From SIG575 sp045632485 (GTDB lineage Bacteria > Bacillota > Clostridia > Oscillospirales > Acutalibacteraceae): a stretch of DNA of 45,421 nucleotides. Under the pieces are notes generated by a model. That model worked only from the letters and a program-made list of their open reading frames with translations. It had not been told where the DNA came from and did no database searches. Of the stretch, positions 32,808 through 41,098 are shown in pieces. The position numbers and the translations under genes were made by a program. The DNA is taken from positions 1 to 45,421 of the forward strand of contig JAZQWT010000100.1 in NCBI GenBank assembly GCA_045632485.1. The letters are read 5' to 3'. How positions within the stretch are numbered: the first letter of the stretch is position 1; every line of letters begins with the position of its first letter.

Positions 32808-35138
32808 TTGAAGAAAAAAGTAGGTATAGCAACTTTGCACACCGCCATTAACTACGGTGTGTATCTTCAGGCTTATGCAATGCAGAGAAAAGTTGAAGAC
32901 CTGGGTTATGATGCGGAAATTATCCATTACGTAAAAAGAACCGAAAGCGGGTCTTCTTCATCGAAGTCTTCCAAATTCAGACGACTTCTTCTGCATCCTA
33001 TACAGACTAAAAAGATAATTAATAATAAGATTATGAAATCAGGTCCTGATTTTGCAGGAAGAAGCTTTGCCTTTTCGAAATTTGCTTCAAAAAATTTCCG
33101 TCTTACAAGGCTTTGCAACGATGTGGCTGATGCCGAAGAAATTGCAAAAAAATATGATGCCTGCATCTGCGGAAGTGACCAGATATGGAACCCTGTTCAC
33201 ACAGATTGCAACCCCTATTATTTCCTGCAGTTTGTACCTGAAGAAAAAAGAATTGCCTATGCCCCCAGTGTGGCCTGTGAAGAAATTCCTGAAAAATATC
33301 TTGAAGATTTTAAAAATTACATTTCTTCATTCTCCTCGATTTCCGTAAGAGAATCTTCAGGTGCTTCCCTTGTGGAAAAAATCACAGGCAGAAAATGCGA
33401 AAACACAGTAGACCCCACCCTGCTTTATGATAAAAATTTCTGGAATGAATTTGCTTTGCCCGAAAGACTTGAAAGTGAGCCTTACGTTTTCTGTTACTTT
33501 TTGGGGGGTACTGAAATACACAAAAAAACTCTCAGAAAAATTGAAAAAGAGCTGGGTAAAAAAATTATTATTTCTCCCTTTGATTCAGAGATTAACTGTC
33601 TTAAAACCGGACGGAAAATTTATGCAGATATTCAGCAGTTTTTAACTCTTGTGAGAGATGCTGATTTTGTTCTTACAGATTCATTTCACGGTATGGCATT
33701 TTCAGTTAATTTCAGAAAAAGTTTTGCTGTTGTAAAAAGAGCAGATACAGATGCAGGTAAACACACAAGAGTAAACGATTTTCTTTCAAAAATAAAACTT
33801 GCCGACAGAATCGTAACAGATGAAAATTCAGAAGATTTTAAATTTTCTGAAATTAATTATGAAGAGAGCGGAAAAATTCTTGAAGATTGGGTAAAATCTT
33901 CCTCAGACTATTTTGAAAATTCTCTTAAAAAAGTTTTTGAAAAAACTGAAGAAAATGAAAAGAAAAATATTTCAGTTCTCTCTGAAAACAGTTGTTACGG
34001 ATGCAGTGCATGTGCAAATGTATGTCCCAAAAATGCAATTGAAATGAAGAAAGATTCATTGGGATATCTTTACGCGCAAGTTGATGAAAGCAAGTGTATA
34101 AATTGCGGACTCTGCCTTAAAAAATGTGAGGTTATCAAAGAGAATGTATCACGCTGTGATGACTTTGAAACCGATTGTTTTATTGCGTGGATGAAGGACG
34201 AAGAAAAAATTAAAAAGAGTTCATCAGGCGGTATGTTCTATGCCCTTGCCGAAAAAGCAATCGAAGAAAATTCTTATGTTGCAGGTGCAGTTTATACTGA
34301 TGATTTCAAGGGCGTAAAAACTATTGTTACGAATAATATTGAAGACGTAAAGAAAATGCGCGGCTCAAAATATTTCCAGAGCGACAAAGGAAATGTTTTC
34401 AGTGAAGTAAAAAATCTTCTCGATAAAAACGAAAAAGTTTTCTATTCAGGTTCACCTTGTGAGTGTGCTGCAATCAGAGCCTTCCTCGGAAAAGATTATG
34501 AAAATCTTACAACCATGAGTTACATCTGTCACGGTCCGTCTGCACCTGAAGTTCTTAAAAAATATATCGAAGAGATTGAAGAAGAAAACGGAAGTAAAGT
34601 AACATTTTTTACAACAAGATATAAAAAAGACGGCAAACATCTTCCCCTTTATCTCAAAGCAGATTTTGAAAACGGAAACCAAAAGCTTGAGGAATATGCA
34701 CCTTCACAGCTTGCAAGAATTTTCATGAGCGGATGTGCTATGAGAAACTCTTGTCTTAATTGCAAATTCAAAAGCTTACCACCGTTTTCTGATATTTATG
34801 TAGGTGATTTGGGCGGAAAATATTACCCTGTTGATAAATATAATGCAAGTGGTGCATCATGTATTTTTGTTTCAAGTGAAAAAGGTAAAAAAGCACTTGA
34901 AAATATTAAAGACAGAATTTTTGTTTCTGATGCAGACATTGATAAAATGATACAGAGCAGAAATAATATTTTGTTTGCATCAAAAGCACCCACATATAAG
35001 AAAGCAGAAGAATTCAGAAAGAATTTTGAAGAGATCGGTGTGCAGAAAACTGCAGATAAAATGTTCCCCGGACCTTCAAAGAAAAAATTATTAATAGGCA
35101 AGGTAAAAGCTGTTATCAAAAAGGTAATTATGAAATGA
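32808..35138 (+). CDS. Fusion of polysaccharide pyruvyl transferase-like domain and F420 hydrogenase/dehydrogenase beta-like iron-sulfur domain
   Basis: A 776-residue fusion. N-terminal (about 1-370) is a polysaccharide pyruvyl transferase fold: VGIATLHTAINYGVYLQAYAM, shown by GIATLHTAINYGVYLQ, with CGSDQIWNP and LTDSFHGMAFSV. Then two [4Fe-4S] motifs: CYGCSACANVCP (near 394) and CINCGLCLKKC (near 432). The C-terminal part (about 465-765) has SSGGMFYALAEKAI, SGSPCECAAIRAFL and CHGPSAPEVLKKYI, typical of the F420 hydrogenase/dehydrogenase beta subunit, an FAD/iron-sulfur domain. This domain pairing occurs in gut bacteria but its reaction is unknown; F420 itself is not expected in this lineage. 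TTG 32808 follows AAGGAG; it is the first gene of a tight operon with GH43. Confidence 0.88.
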   Translation: MKKKVGIATLHTAINYGVYLQAYAMQRKVEDLGYDAEIIHYVKRTESGSSSSKSSKFRRLLLHPIQTKKIINNKIMKSGPDFAGRSFAFSKFASKNFRLTRLCNDVADAEEIAKKYDACICGSDQIWNPVHTDCNPYYFLQFVPEEKRIAYAPSVACEEIPEKYLEDFKNYISSFSSISVRESSGASLVEKITGRKCENTVDPTLLYDKNFWNEFALPERLESEPYVFCYFLGGTEIHKKTLRKIEKELGKKIIISPFDSEINCLKTGRKIYADIQQFLTLVRDADFVLTDSFHGMAFSVNFRKSFAVVKRADTDAGKHTRVNDFLSKIKLADRIVTDENSEDFKFSEINYEESGKILEDWVKSSSDYFENSLKKVFEKTEENEKKNISVLSENSCYGCSACANVCPKNAIEMKKDSLGYLYAQVDESKCINCGLCLKKCEVIKENVSRCDDFETDCFIAWMKDEEKIKKSSSGGMFYALAEKAIEENSYVAGAVYTDDFKGVKTIVTNNIEDVKKMRGSKYFQSDKGNVFSEVKNLLDKNEKVFYSGSPCECAAIRAFLGKDYENLTTMSYICHGPSAPEVLKKYIEEIEEENGSKVTFFTTRYKKDGKHLPLYLKADFENGNQKLEEYAPSQLARIFMSGCAMRNSCLNCKFKSLPPFSDIYVGDLGGKYYPVDKYNASGASCIFVSSEKGKKALENIKDRIFVSDADIDKMIQSRNNILFASKAPTYKKAEEFRKNFEEIGVQKTADKMFPGPSKKKLLIGKVKAVIKKVIMK

Positions 35139-36115
35139 GTAAGAAAACCGATATTTTTATTAAGGACCGCGCAGACCCTTACGTTACAAGGGGCAGTGAC
35201 GGATGGTATTATTTCACTTCTTCATATCCTATGTACGGTAAGGATGATAAAGAGGGGTATGACAGAATAATTCTTCGTCGTGCAGAAACTATTGACGGGC
35301 TTAAAAATGCAGAAGAAAAGGTTATATGGGATGAGAAAGATTCTCTCACATCTTTCCGTTTCATCTGGGCACCTGAAATCCACGAAATCAAAGGGAAATG
35401 GTATGCGTTTTTTGCTGCAAGCGGAAGTGAGAATAATGTATGGGATATTAACTGCCATGTAATAATGTGCAAGGGGAAAGACCCGTATAATGACAGTTGG
35501 GAAGACAAAGGAAAATTTGCTTCCTGCGACGGAGATGATTTTCCGTTTACCGGATTTTCTCTTGATATGACACAGTTTGAATGTAACGGAAAATACTATG
35601 TTTCGTGGGCACAGAATGGCGGCCATTCAAATGTGTATCTTGCAGAAATAAATCCTGATGAGCCGTGGAAAACAACAAGTGAGCATATGCTTCTCACGAA
35701 GCCTGAATATGATTGGGAAAGAGTGAATATTCCAGTCAATGAAGGTCCTGCGGTAATGATTCACGAAGGGAAAATTTTTCTTGCCTTTTCAGCTTCTGCT
35801 ACAGGTCCCGAATATTGCATAGGACTGATGTATGCGGATGAAAACGCAGATTTGCTTGATATAAACAGCTGGACTAAAATGGAAAAACCGCTTCTTACTT
35901 CAGATGACCTTGAGGGTGAATACGGACCGGGACATAACTCCTTTGTAAAAGATGAAAATGGTGAATGGATTTTTATTTACCATTCAAGAGATGAAAAATG
36001 CTTTAAGGGTATGTGCGGATATTCTCACGAAGACCCTTTATATGACCCTTGCAGAAGTGCAAGGAAAAGAAAAGTTTTATGGGATGAAAACGGTTTTCCC
36101 ATATTGAACGGATGA
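35135..36115 (+). CDS. Glycoside hydrolase family 43 protein (xylosidase/arabinosidase-like)
   Basis: A five-bladed propeller glycosidase of 326 residues. Catalytic-type residues are in place: Asp14 in DRADPYV (general base), Asp144 in GFSLDMTQF (pKa modulator) and Glu203 in NEGPAV (general acid). WAPEIHEIKGKWYAFFAAS, shown by WAPEIHEIKGKWYAF, and GPGHNSF are GH43 hallmarks. No signal peptide, so it cleaves imported oligosaccharides, most often arabinose- or xylose-containing ones. Its ATG overlaps the upstream stop by 4 bp (ATGA), and its own stop overlaps the next gene. A GPH-type transporter in the operon supports intracellular use. Confidence 0.9.
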   Translation: MSKKTDIFIKDRADPYVTRGSDGWYYFTSSYPMYGKDDKEGYDRIILRRAETIDGLKNAEEKVIWDEKDSLTSFRFIWAPEIHEIKGKWYAFFAASGSENNVWDINCHVIMCKGKDPYNDSWEDKGKFASCDGDDFPFTGFSLDMTQFECNGKYYVSWAQNGGHSNVYLAEINPDEPWKTTSEHMLLTKPEYDWERVNIPVNEGPAVMIHEGKIFLAFSASATGPEYCIGLMYADENADLLDINSWTKMEKPLLTSDDLEGEYGPGHNSFVKDENGEWIFIYHSRDEKCFKGMCGYSHEDPLYDPCRSARKRKVLWDENGFPILNG

Positions 36116-36597
36116 GTGTGATGTTCAGAAATCTGACAAGAAAAAACAAAGAAATATCTGCAACTGAATGTATAGACCTTCTTAAAAATGAAAAAAGAGG
36201 AGTCTTATCGGTACAGGGGGATAACGGATACCCTTACGGCACACCGATGAATCATTTTTATGATGAAGAAAACGGAAGGATTTATTTTCATTGCGGTAAA
36301 ACAGGTCACAGGCTTGATTCATTGAAGCGGGACAATAAAGTTTCATTCTGTGTTTACAACAACGGTGTTTCAAAAAACGGCAGTTGGGTGCTTGAAGTGA
36401 AAAGTGTTGTGGTTTTCGGGAAAATTCAGATTGTGGAAGATGCAGAAATAATTGAATCAGTCTGCCGCAAGCTGAGTTATAAGTTCACATCGGACAGCGG
36501 ATATATAGAAAATGAAATTAAAAATTATGCACATGAAACTCTTGTTCTGGAGCTGATACCTGAGCATATCTGCGGAAAATCAGTAACAGAATCATAA
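36112..36597 (+). CDS. Pyridoxamine 5'-phosphate oxidase-like flavin-binding split-barrel protein (NimA-like)
   Basis: A protein of 161 residues: ECIDLLKNEKRGVLSV, NGYPYGTPMNHFYDEENGRIYFHC (visible as GYPYGTPMNHFY), GHRLDSLKRDNKVSFCVY and an FGKIQIVED strand. This is the FMN-binding split barrel of the Nim/PNPOx-like superfamily, which reduces nitro compounds or heme/flavin-linked substrates. Overlaps the GH43 stop by 4 bp. The function in a glycoside operon is unclear; a redox task coupled to the iron-sulfur fusion gene is possible but speculative. An ATG at 36121 is an alternative start. Confidence 0.82.
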   Translation: MSVMFRNLTRKNKEISATECIDLLKNEKRGVLSVQGDNGYPYGTPMNHFYDEENGRIYFHCGKTGHRLDSLKRDNKVSFCVYNNGVSKNGSWVLEVKSVVVFGKIQIVEDAEIIESVCRKLSYKFTSDSGYIENEIKNYAHETLVLELIPEHICGKSVTES

Positions 36598-36612
36598 CCG
36601 GAGGTGGAAATT

Positions 36613-38259
36613 TTGGGAGAAAAAATCAAAAAGCTTGTAGGCGTTGAAGGTGATTTCAAAACTACGATTCTGCCTATGATAAACTACAGTTATGCCAATA
36701 TGTATATGGGCGGTGCAGGTTACATCATCGGAATGTATTTCACCGTATTCCTTACAGACGTTGTAAATCTTTCTCTTAATCAGGCAGGTATTGTTGTAAT
36801 GCTTGCAACAATATGGGATGCAATAACCGACCCGGTTATGGGAATAATTACTGACCGCACAAGGTCGAAAACAGGAAAACACAGACGGTATCTGCTTTGG
36901 GGTATTCCAGTAATGGCAGTGTCTTATACACTTATGTGGAACTCTTTCGGTCTTAACGGTGCAGAAGACCCCACAAAAACAATGGTGTATTTCATTATTG
37001 TTTATATGCTTTATAAAACTGCGTATACGATAATAGGTGTACCTCATACTGCAATGCTTCCGGAGCTTGCACCTGAATATAATCTGAGAACACAGTATAA
37101 TTCAGTCGGTTATCTTTTCAATTCTGCAGGTATGGTACCTGCTTTCGGAATAGTTGTTGTGATTCTGGCGGCATTCGGTTCAAATGATAATATTACATCT
37201 GAATCAAAAGCACCATTCCTTGTTATAGGTATTGTGCTTTCAGTATTCTTTGCAGTAGCAGTTTTTCTCACTTATTCAAAGACACGTGAAAAAAGCTCTC
37301 TTGATAATAAAAACGATAAACTTGACATACCGTATATTATCAGAGAATATGTTCTTGTTTTTAAGAATAAATCTTTCAGACAGTATTTCTTTATGAGTCT
37401 TGCTTATCAGTTTTCAACAGGTTTCTATGCAAACTCTAAAGTTTACTACATAAAATATCTTGCAAATCAGTACAGCACTTATGCCCTTTTCAATGCAGTT
37501 GCAGGTGTGGCGGAGGCGGGTGCGTTTCCGCTTAACTATGCACTTACAATGAAACACGGCAAGAAAAAATGCGGAAACATTGTGACCCCTTTAATGGTGG
37601 CAGGTTTGGCAATCGGTCTTATTATGCAGCCGGGCGGTTCATTTTTATGGATTGCTCTGATGATGGTAAGTATGATTCTTTATCCCTTCGGTATGTCAGG
37701 CCTTGGCTTTGTTTCAACAAATATTTTTCCCGACCTTACTGATGTTGACGAGATGATTACGGGCAGAAGACGCGAAGGTGTTATTTCTACCTTCAGCACA
37801 CTTATAAAGAAAAGTATCAGCGGCGTTATGGCGGCACTTGTAGGCTTTACTTTGCAGGGATTCGGTCTTGTAACAGGAGATAAAGTTTCAACTTACGAAA
37901 AAACAACAGGTCAGCTTTTCACTCAGACAGACAGTGCAGTTTTAGGTGTAAGAATCTGCGTTGCAGTTATTCCTATTGTGGCAGCGATAATTGCACTTAT
38001 TCTTCTCAAAAACTTCAAGATGACAAAAGACGACCACACGATGATTCGTGCAGCTGTTGCAACGAAGAAAAAATATGGCAGTGTAACTCTTACTGACGAA
38101 GAGAAAAAACGCTGTGAACTTATTTCAGGTCAGAAACTTGAAAATACATGGCTGGGCAAGAATAATAATGAAGAACATTTTATTGAGAAAAATGAAAAAG
38201 GAGAGTATCTCATTCTTCTTGAACTGAAGAAAGAAAAGGAGGCAATGAACAATGATTGA
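36613..38259 (+). CDS. Glycoside-pentoside-hexuronide (GPH) family cation symporter
   Basis: A 12-helix MelB/XynB-type transporter of about 548 residues: NMYMGGAGYIIGMYFTVFLTDV at the start (visible as GGAGYIIGMYFTVFLTD), the loop signature WDAITDPVMGIITDRTRSKTGKHRRY (DPVMGIITDRT), and YKTAYTIIGVPHTAMLPEL, as in this family. It couples uptake of glycosides to Na+ or H+. A soluble basic C-terminal tail of about 75 residues is longer than in MelB. GGAGG lies 8 bases before TTG 36613, better than the GTG at 36604. It is the likely importer for the GH43 substrate. Confidence 0.9.
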   Translation: MGEKIKKLVGVEGDFKTTILPMINYSYANMYMGGAGYIIGMYFTVFLTDVVNLSLNQAGIVVMLATIWDAITDPVMGIITDRTRSKTGKHRRYLLWGIPVMAVSYTLMWNSFGLNGAEDPTKTMVYFIIVYMLYKTAYTIIGVPHTAMLPELAPEYNLRTQYNSVGYLFNSAGMVPAFGIVVVILAAFGSNDNITSESKAPFLVIGIVLSVFFAVAVFLTYSKTREKSSLDNKNDKLDIPYIIREYVLVFKNKSFRQYFFMSLAYQFSTGFYANSKVYYIKYLANQYSTYALFNAVAGVAEAGAFPLNYALTMKHGKKKCGNIVTPLMVAGLAIGLIMQPGGSFLWIALMMVSMILYPFGMSGLGFVSTNIFPDLTDVDEMITGRRREGVISTFSTLIKKSISGVMAALVGFTLQGFGLVTGDKVSTYEKTTGQLFTQTDSAVLGVRICVAVIPIVAAIIALILLKNFKMTKDDHTMIRAAVATKKKYGSVTLTDEEKKRCELISGQKLENTWLGKNNNEEHFIEKNEKGEYLILLELKKEKEAMNND

Positions 38260-38737
38260 TATTACAAAAAAATATCCCGATAAAAAAGAAAAAACTGCAA
38301 TGAATGAATTCCTTGAAGCGCTTTTCTATATTGTTCAGTGGACATGGGGTCTGCCTGTAAATTTGGTAGGCGGTATTGCGTTTTTAATTTGTACAAAAAT
38401 CAAAAAACGCCGTTGGCAGAGATTCGGTTATTCTTACATTGTTTATCTTCCCTGGAATGCAGGCGGATTGTCTCTCGGCCTTTTCATCTTTATGAAAGAT
38501 GCTCACAAAAATAAAAAATGGACCTATAACACACGTATTCACGAATACGGTCACACCTGGCAGTGCTTGCTTTTAGGTCCTCTCTATTATATTGTAATTG
38601 CGCTTCCTTCAATGATTTGGTGCAATCTTTTCGCAAACTACAGAAAGAAAAACAACGTTTCTTATTATAAAGTTTATTGCGAAAGCTGGGCAAATGCCTG
38701 GGGACAGAAAGCAACAAAAATGCCCATGGATATTTAA
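38252..38737 (+). CDS. Small membrane protein with HExxH zinc-peptidase-like motif
   Basis: A protein of 161 residues with about three membrane segments (near 22-48, 60-80, 105-127). Between them lies TRIHEYGHTWQCLLLGPLYY, with H97-E98-x-x-H101 at the edge of a membrane helix, and a downstream conserved-looking CESWANAWG with Glu144 that could be the third metal ligand. This resembles small intramembrane or membrane-associated metalloprotease-like families, but no function is assigned. It overlaps the symporter end by 8 bp, with AAGGAGG upstream, and closes the glycoside operon at a terminator. Confidence 0.8.
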   Translation: MIDITKKYPDKKEKTAMNEFLEALFYIVQWTWGLPVNLVGGIAFLICTKIKKRRWQRFGYSYIVYLPWNAGGLSLGLFIFMKDAHKNKKWTYNTRIHEYGHTWQCLLLGPLYYIVIALPSMIWCNLFANYRKKNNVSYYKVYCESWANAWGQKATKMPMDI

Positions 38738-38741
38738 ACGA

Positions 38742-38770
38742 AAAACACGGTCTGATGACCGTGTTTTTTA
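38742..38770 (+). terminator. Terminator of the glycoside operon
   Basis: AAAACACGGTC (38742-38752), loop TGAT, GACCGTGTTTT (38757-38767), then further T. Confidence 0.9.
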
Positions 38771-38816
38771 TATCTTCTTTTAGCTTGATGTTGTAGTTGT
38801 TTCGATAAAGTTCATA

Positions 38817-38852
38817 AAAAAACAGGAGTTCTTTGAACTCCTGTTTTTTTAT
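38817..38852. terminator. Bidirectional terminator, mainly for glyS
   Basis: AACAGGAGTTC (38821-38831) pairs with GAACTCCTGTT (38835-38845), flanked by A and T runs on the two sides, just beyond the glyS stop. Confidence 0.9.
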
Positions 38853-38855
38853 CGC

Positions 38856-40235
38856 TTAAAATTTGATTTTTTCTTCAATGTATGCTGCAACTTCATCAAT
38901 GGGAAGTCTGACCTGTTCCATTGAATCTCTTTCTCTTACTGTTACACAGTTGTCTTCAAGTGAATCAAAGTCGAATGTTACACAGTAGGGAGTACCGATT
39001 TCGTCTTCACGGCGGTATCTCTTACCGATTGAGCCTGTTTCGTCAAAGTCTGTCATAAAGTGCTTGTTGAGTTTTTCGTAAACCTTAAGAGCATCTTCTG
39101 AAAGTTTCTTTGAAAGAGGAAGAACTGCTGCTTTATAAGGAGCAACTGCAGGACTTAAGTGGAGAACAACACGTGTATCGTTCTTTTCTGCATCGATGAC
39201 TTCTTCGTCATAAGCTTCGCAGAGAAGCGCGAGAACAGTTCTGTCAAGACCGTAAGTTGATTCGATAATATAGGGAACATATCTTTCGTTTGTTTCAGGA
39301 TCAAGGTAGTCAATTCTCTGACCGCTGTATTCCTGATGTCTTGTAAGGTCGAAGTCAGTTCTGTTGTGAGTACCATTGATTTCGCCCCAACCGAAGGGGA
39401 AGAGGAATTCGATATCACAAGCAGCTTTTGCATAGTGAGCAAGTTTTTCGTGGTCGTGGTAGCGGAGATTTTCTTCCTTGATACCAAGGTCTTTATAGTA
39501 CTGCATACCGTATTCTTTGAAGTAATCGTAAATGTCGTTATCAGTACCCTCTTTACAGAATGTCTGGAATTCCATCTGTTCGAATTCAATTGTTCTGAAA
39601 GTGAAGTTACCGGGAGTGATTTCGTTACGGAAAGCTTTACCGATCTGACCGATGCTGAAGGGAAGCTTTGCTCTCATTGTGCGCTGTACATTGAGGAAGT
39701 TAACATATTCACCCTGTGCATTTTCGGGGCGGAGATAAATAACACTCTTTGAATCGTTTGTAACACCACGGAATGTCTGGAACATAAGGTTGAATTCACG
39801 GATGTCTGTGAAGTTGTGTTTGCCGCAGTTGGGGCAGGGGATTGAATGAGCCTTGATATACTCAAACATTTCTTCTTTTGTCATACCGTCAGCGTGAGCA
39901 TTTTCATCGAAATCGTCGATAAGGTTGTCAGCTCTGTGACGCATTTTACATTCTTTACAGTCAAGAAGAGGGTCAGAGAAGCTTGCAACGTGACCGCTTG
40001 CTTCCCATACTCTGGGATGCATAAGGATGTCAGCATCAACTTCGTAGCTGTTTTTTCTTTCCTGGATAAATCTTTTTCTCCAAGTGTCTTTTACGTTGTT
40101 TTTAAGTCTTGCACCGAGAGGGCCGTAGTCCCATGTGTTTGCAAGACCGCCGTAAATTTCACTGCCGGGGAAGATGAAACCTCTGCCTTTGCAGAGAGCA
40201 ACAACTTTTTCCATTGTTTTTTCTGTGTTTTTCAT
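38856..40235 (-). CDS. glyS: Glycyl-tRNA synthetase (dimeric, class II)
   Basis: The alpha2-type GlyRS of 459 residues, charging tRNA-Gly. It begins with VVALCKGRGFIFPGSEIYGGLANTWDYGPLG (key piece FPGSEIYGGLANTWDYGPLG), motif 1 and 2 include PENAQGEYVNF and AFRNEITPGNFTFRTIEFEQME, and the end has GLDRTVLALL (motif 3). A zinc-type cysteine set is present (CKECKMRH and CPNCGKHNF). AAGGAG lies upstream of the ATG. It follows a metallophosphoesterase gene by 33 bp; no T-box leader is seen. Confidence 0.96.
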   Translation of the reverse strand: MKNTEKTMEKVVALCKGRGFIFPGSEIYGGLANTWDYGPLGARLKNNVKDTWRKRFIQERKNSYEVDADILMHPRVWEASGHVASFSDPLLDCKECKMRHRADNLIDDFDENAHADGMTKEEMFEYIKAHSIPCPNCGKHNFTDIREFNLMFQTFRGVTNDSKSVIYLRPENAQGEYVNFLNVQRTMRAKLPFSIGQIGKAFRNEITPGNFTFRTIEFEQMEFQTFCKEGTDNDIYDYFKEYGMQYYKDLGIKEENLRYHDHEKLAHYAKAACDIEFLFPFGWGEINGTHNRTDFDLTRHQEYSGQRIDYLDPETNERYVPYIIESTYGLDRTVLALLCEAYDEEVIDAEKNDTRVVLHLSPAVAPYKAAVLPLSKKLSEDALKVYEKLNKHFMTDFDETGSIGKRYRREDEIGTPYCVTFDFDSLEDNCVTVRERDSMEQVRLPIDEVAAYIEEKIKF

Positions 40236-40268
40236 AATATATCTACTCCTTAAATATTAAACTGATTT

Positions 40269-40982
40269 TTAAACTGTCTGAATAATATCGCCTGTGATTG
40301 AATTTTCGGTAAGCATATTGATAACTTTCTGATACACACCTATGTGAGTGGAAGAAATATATTTATCCACATGCATACTTCCGAAAAACCAGCAACGGAA
40401 TTCGCAGGACTGGCTTAATTCTTCGAGATAAGTGTTAAGTCCTGTAACACGTGCAGAATCAGTATCCTGCAGCAGAAGAAGTCCTTTGATTTTTGCGGGA
40501 GGCTCATGTGAAAGAATAAAGTCTACGCAGAAATCTCTTTCCTGAAGTCTTTTGGCTCCGTCAATAAGCTCCTGACGAATAGGTGTTTCATCGCTTGACC
40601 ATGTGTCTTTTTCGTATCTCAGATCAATATCAGGGCTTTCGCCGCCACCCATAACAAAAATACTTTTTCCTTCAAAATCGTAAATCTGTCCTCGCTGAAG
40701 GTAATATATGTTGCTGCTTATCTTTCTTGCAAGTCCGCCCTTGTAGGTGCCTAATTTATAATTTTTAAGAAGGTCAAAATTTTCATGTGTGCCGTCAATA
40801 AAACATATTGTGTATTTTTTAGAGGATAATTTTTTAAGGTTTCGTTTTTCCTGAGGGCTGTCATCCCAGATGAAACCAAAATCACCGCACACGAAAAGGG
40901 TATCGCCTTTTTTCAGCTTTTTGAGTTCTTTTGCGGAGAAACGATTGATATTTCCGTGGGTATCTCCTGTTACATAAAGCAA
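40269..40982 (-). CDS. Calcineurin-like metallophosphoesterase
   Basis: A protein of 237 residues. Metal-binding motifs run in order: GDTHGN (DxH), GDFGFIWDD (GDxx), GTHENFD (in place of GNHE, Asn replaced by Thr), LSHEPP and FGSMHVDK (in place of GHxH). The family cleaves phosphoesters of nucleotides, dinucleotides or proteins; the substrate is unknown. TTG 40982 follows AAGGAGG at 8 bases. The changed GNHE and GHTH motifs mean activity should not be taken for granted. Cotranscribed with glyS. Confidence 0.87.
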   Translation of the reverse strand: MLYVTGDTHGNINRFSAKELKKLKKGDTLFVCGDFGFIWDDSPQEKRNLKKLSSKKYTICFIDGTHENFDLLKNYKLGTYKGGLARKISSNIYYLQRGQIYDFEGKSIFVMGGGESPDIDLRYEKDTWSSDETPIRQELIDGAKRLQERDFCVDFILSHEPPAKIKGLLLLQDTDSARVTGLNTYLEELSQSCEFRCWFFGSMHVDKYISSTHIGVYQKVINMLTENSITGDIIQTV

Positions 40983-41025
40983 GTGCCAAACCTCCTTTAT
41001 AAAATGTAAAATAATTCAAAACATC

Positions 41026-41054
41026 TTGATATACGCAAAAAATTAATATATAAT
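41026..41054 (+). promoter_or_regulatory. Promoter of the D-Ala-D-Ala carboxypeptidase gene
   Basis: TTGATA (41026-41031), 17 bases, TATAAT (41049-41054), about 45 bases before the ATG at 41099. Confidence 0.65.
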
Positions 41055-41098
41055 TAGTACATAATAATGTATTATACAACAATATGGGTGAATTGTCT

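Noticed and set aside
40236..40268. T-box riboswitch before glyS (and before hisS and serS)
   Set aside because: The gaps (15-56 bp) are too short for a T-box leader, and no NNGGTGGNA-type T-box sequence is seen.
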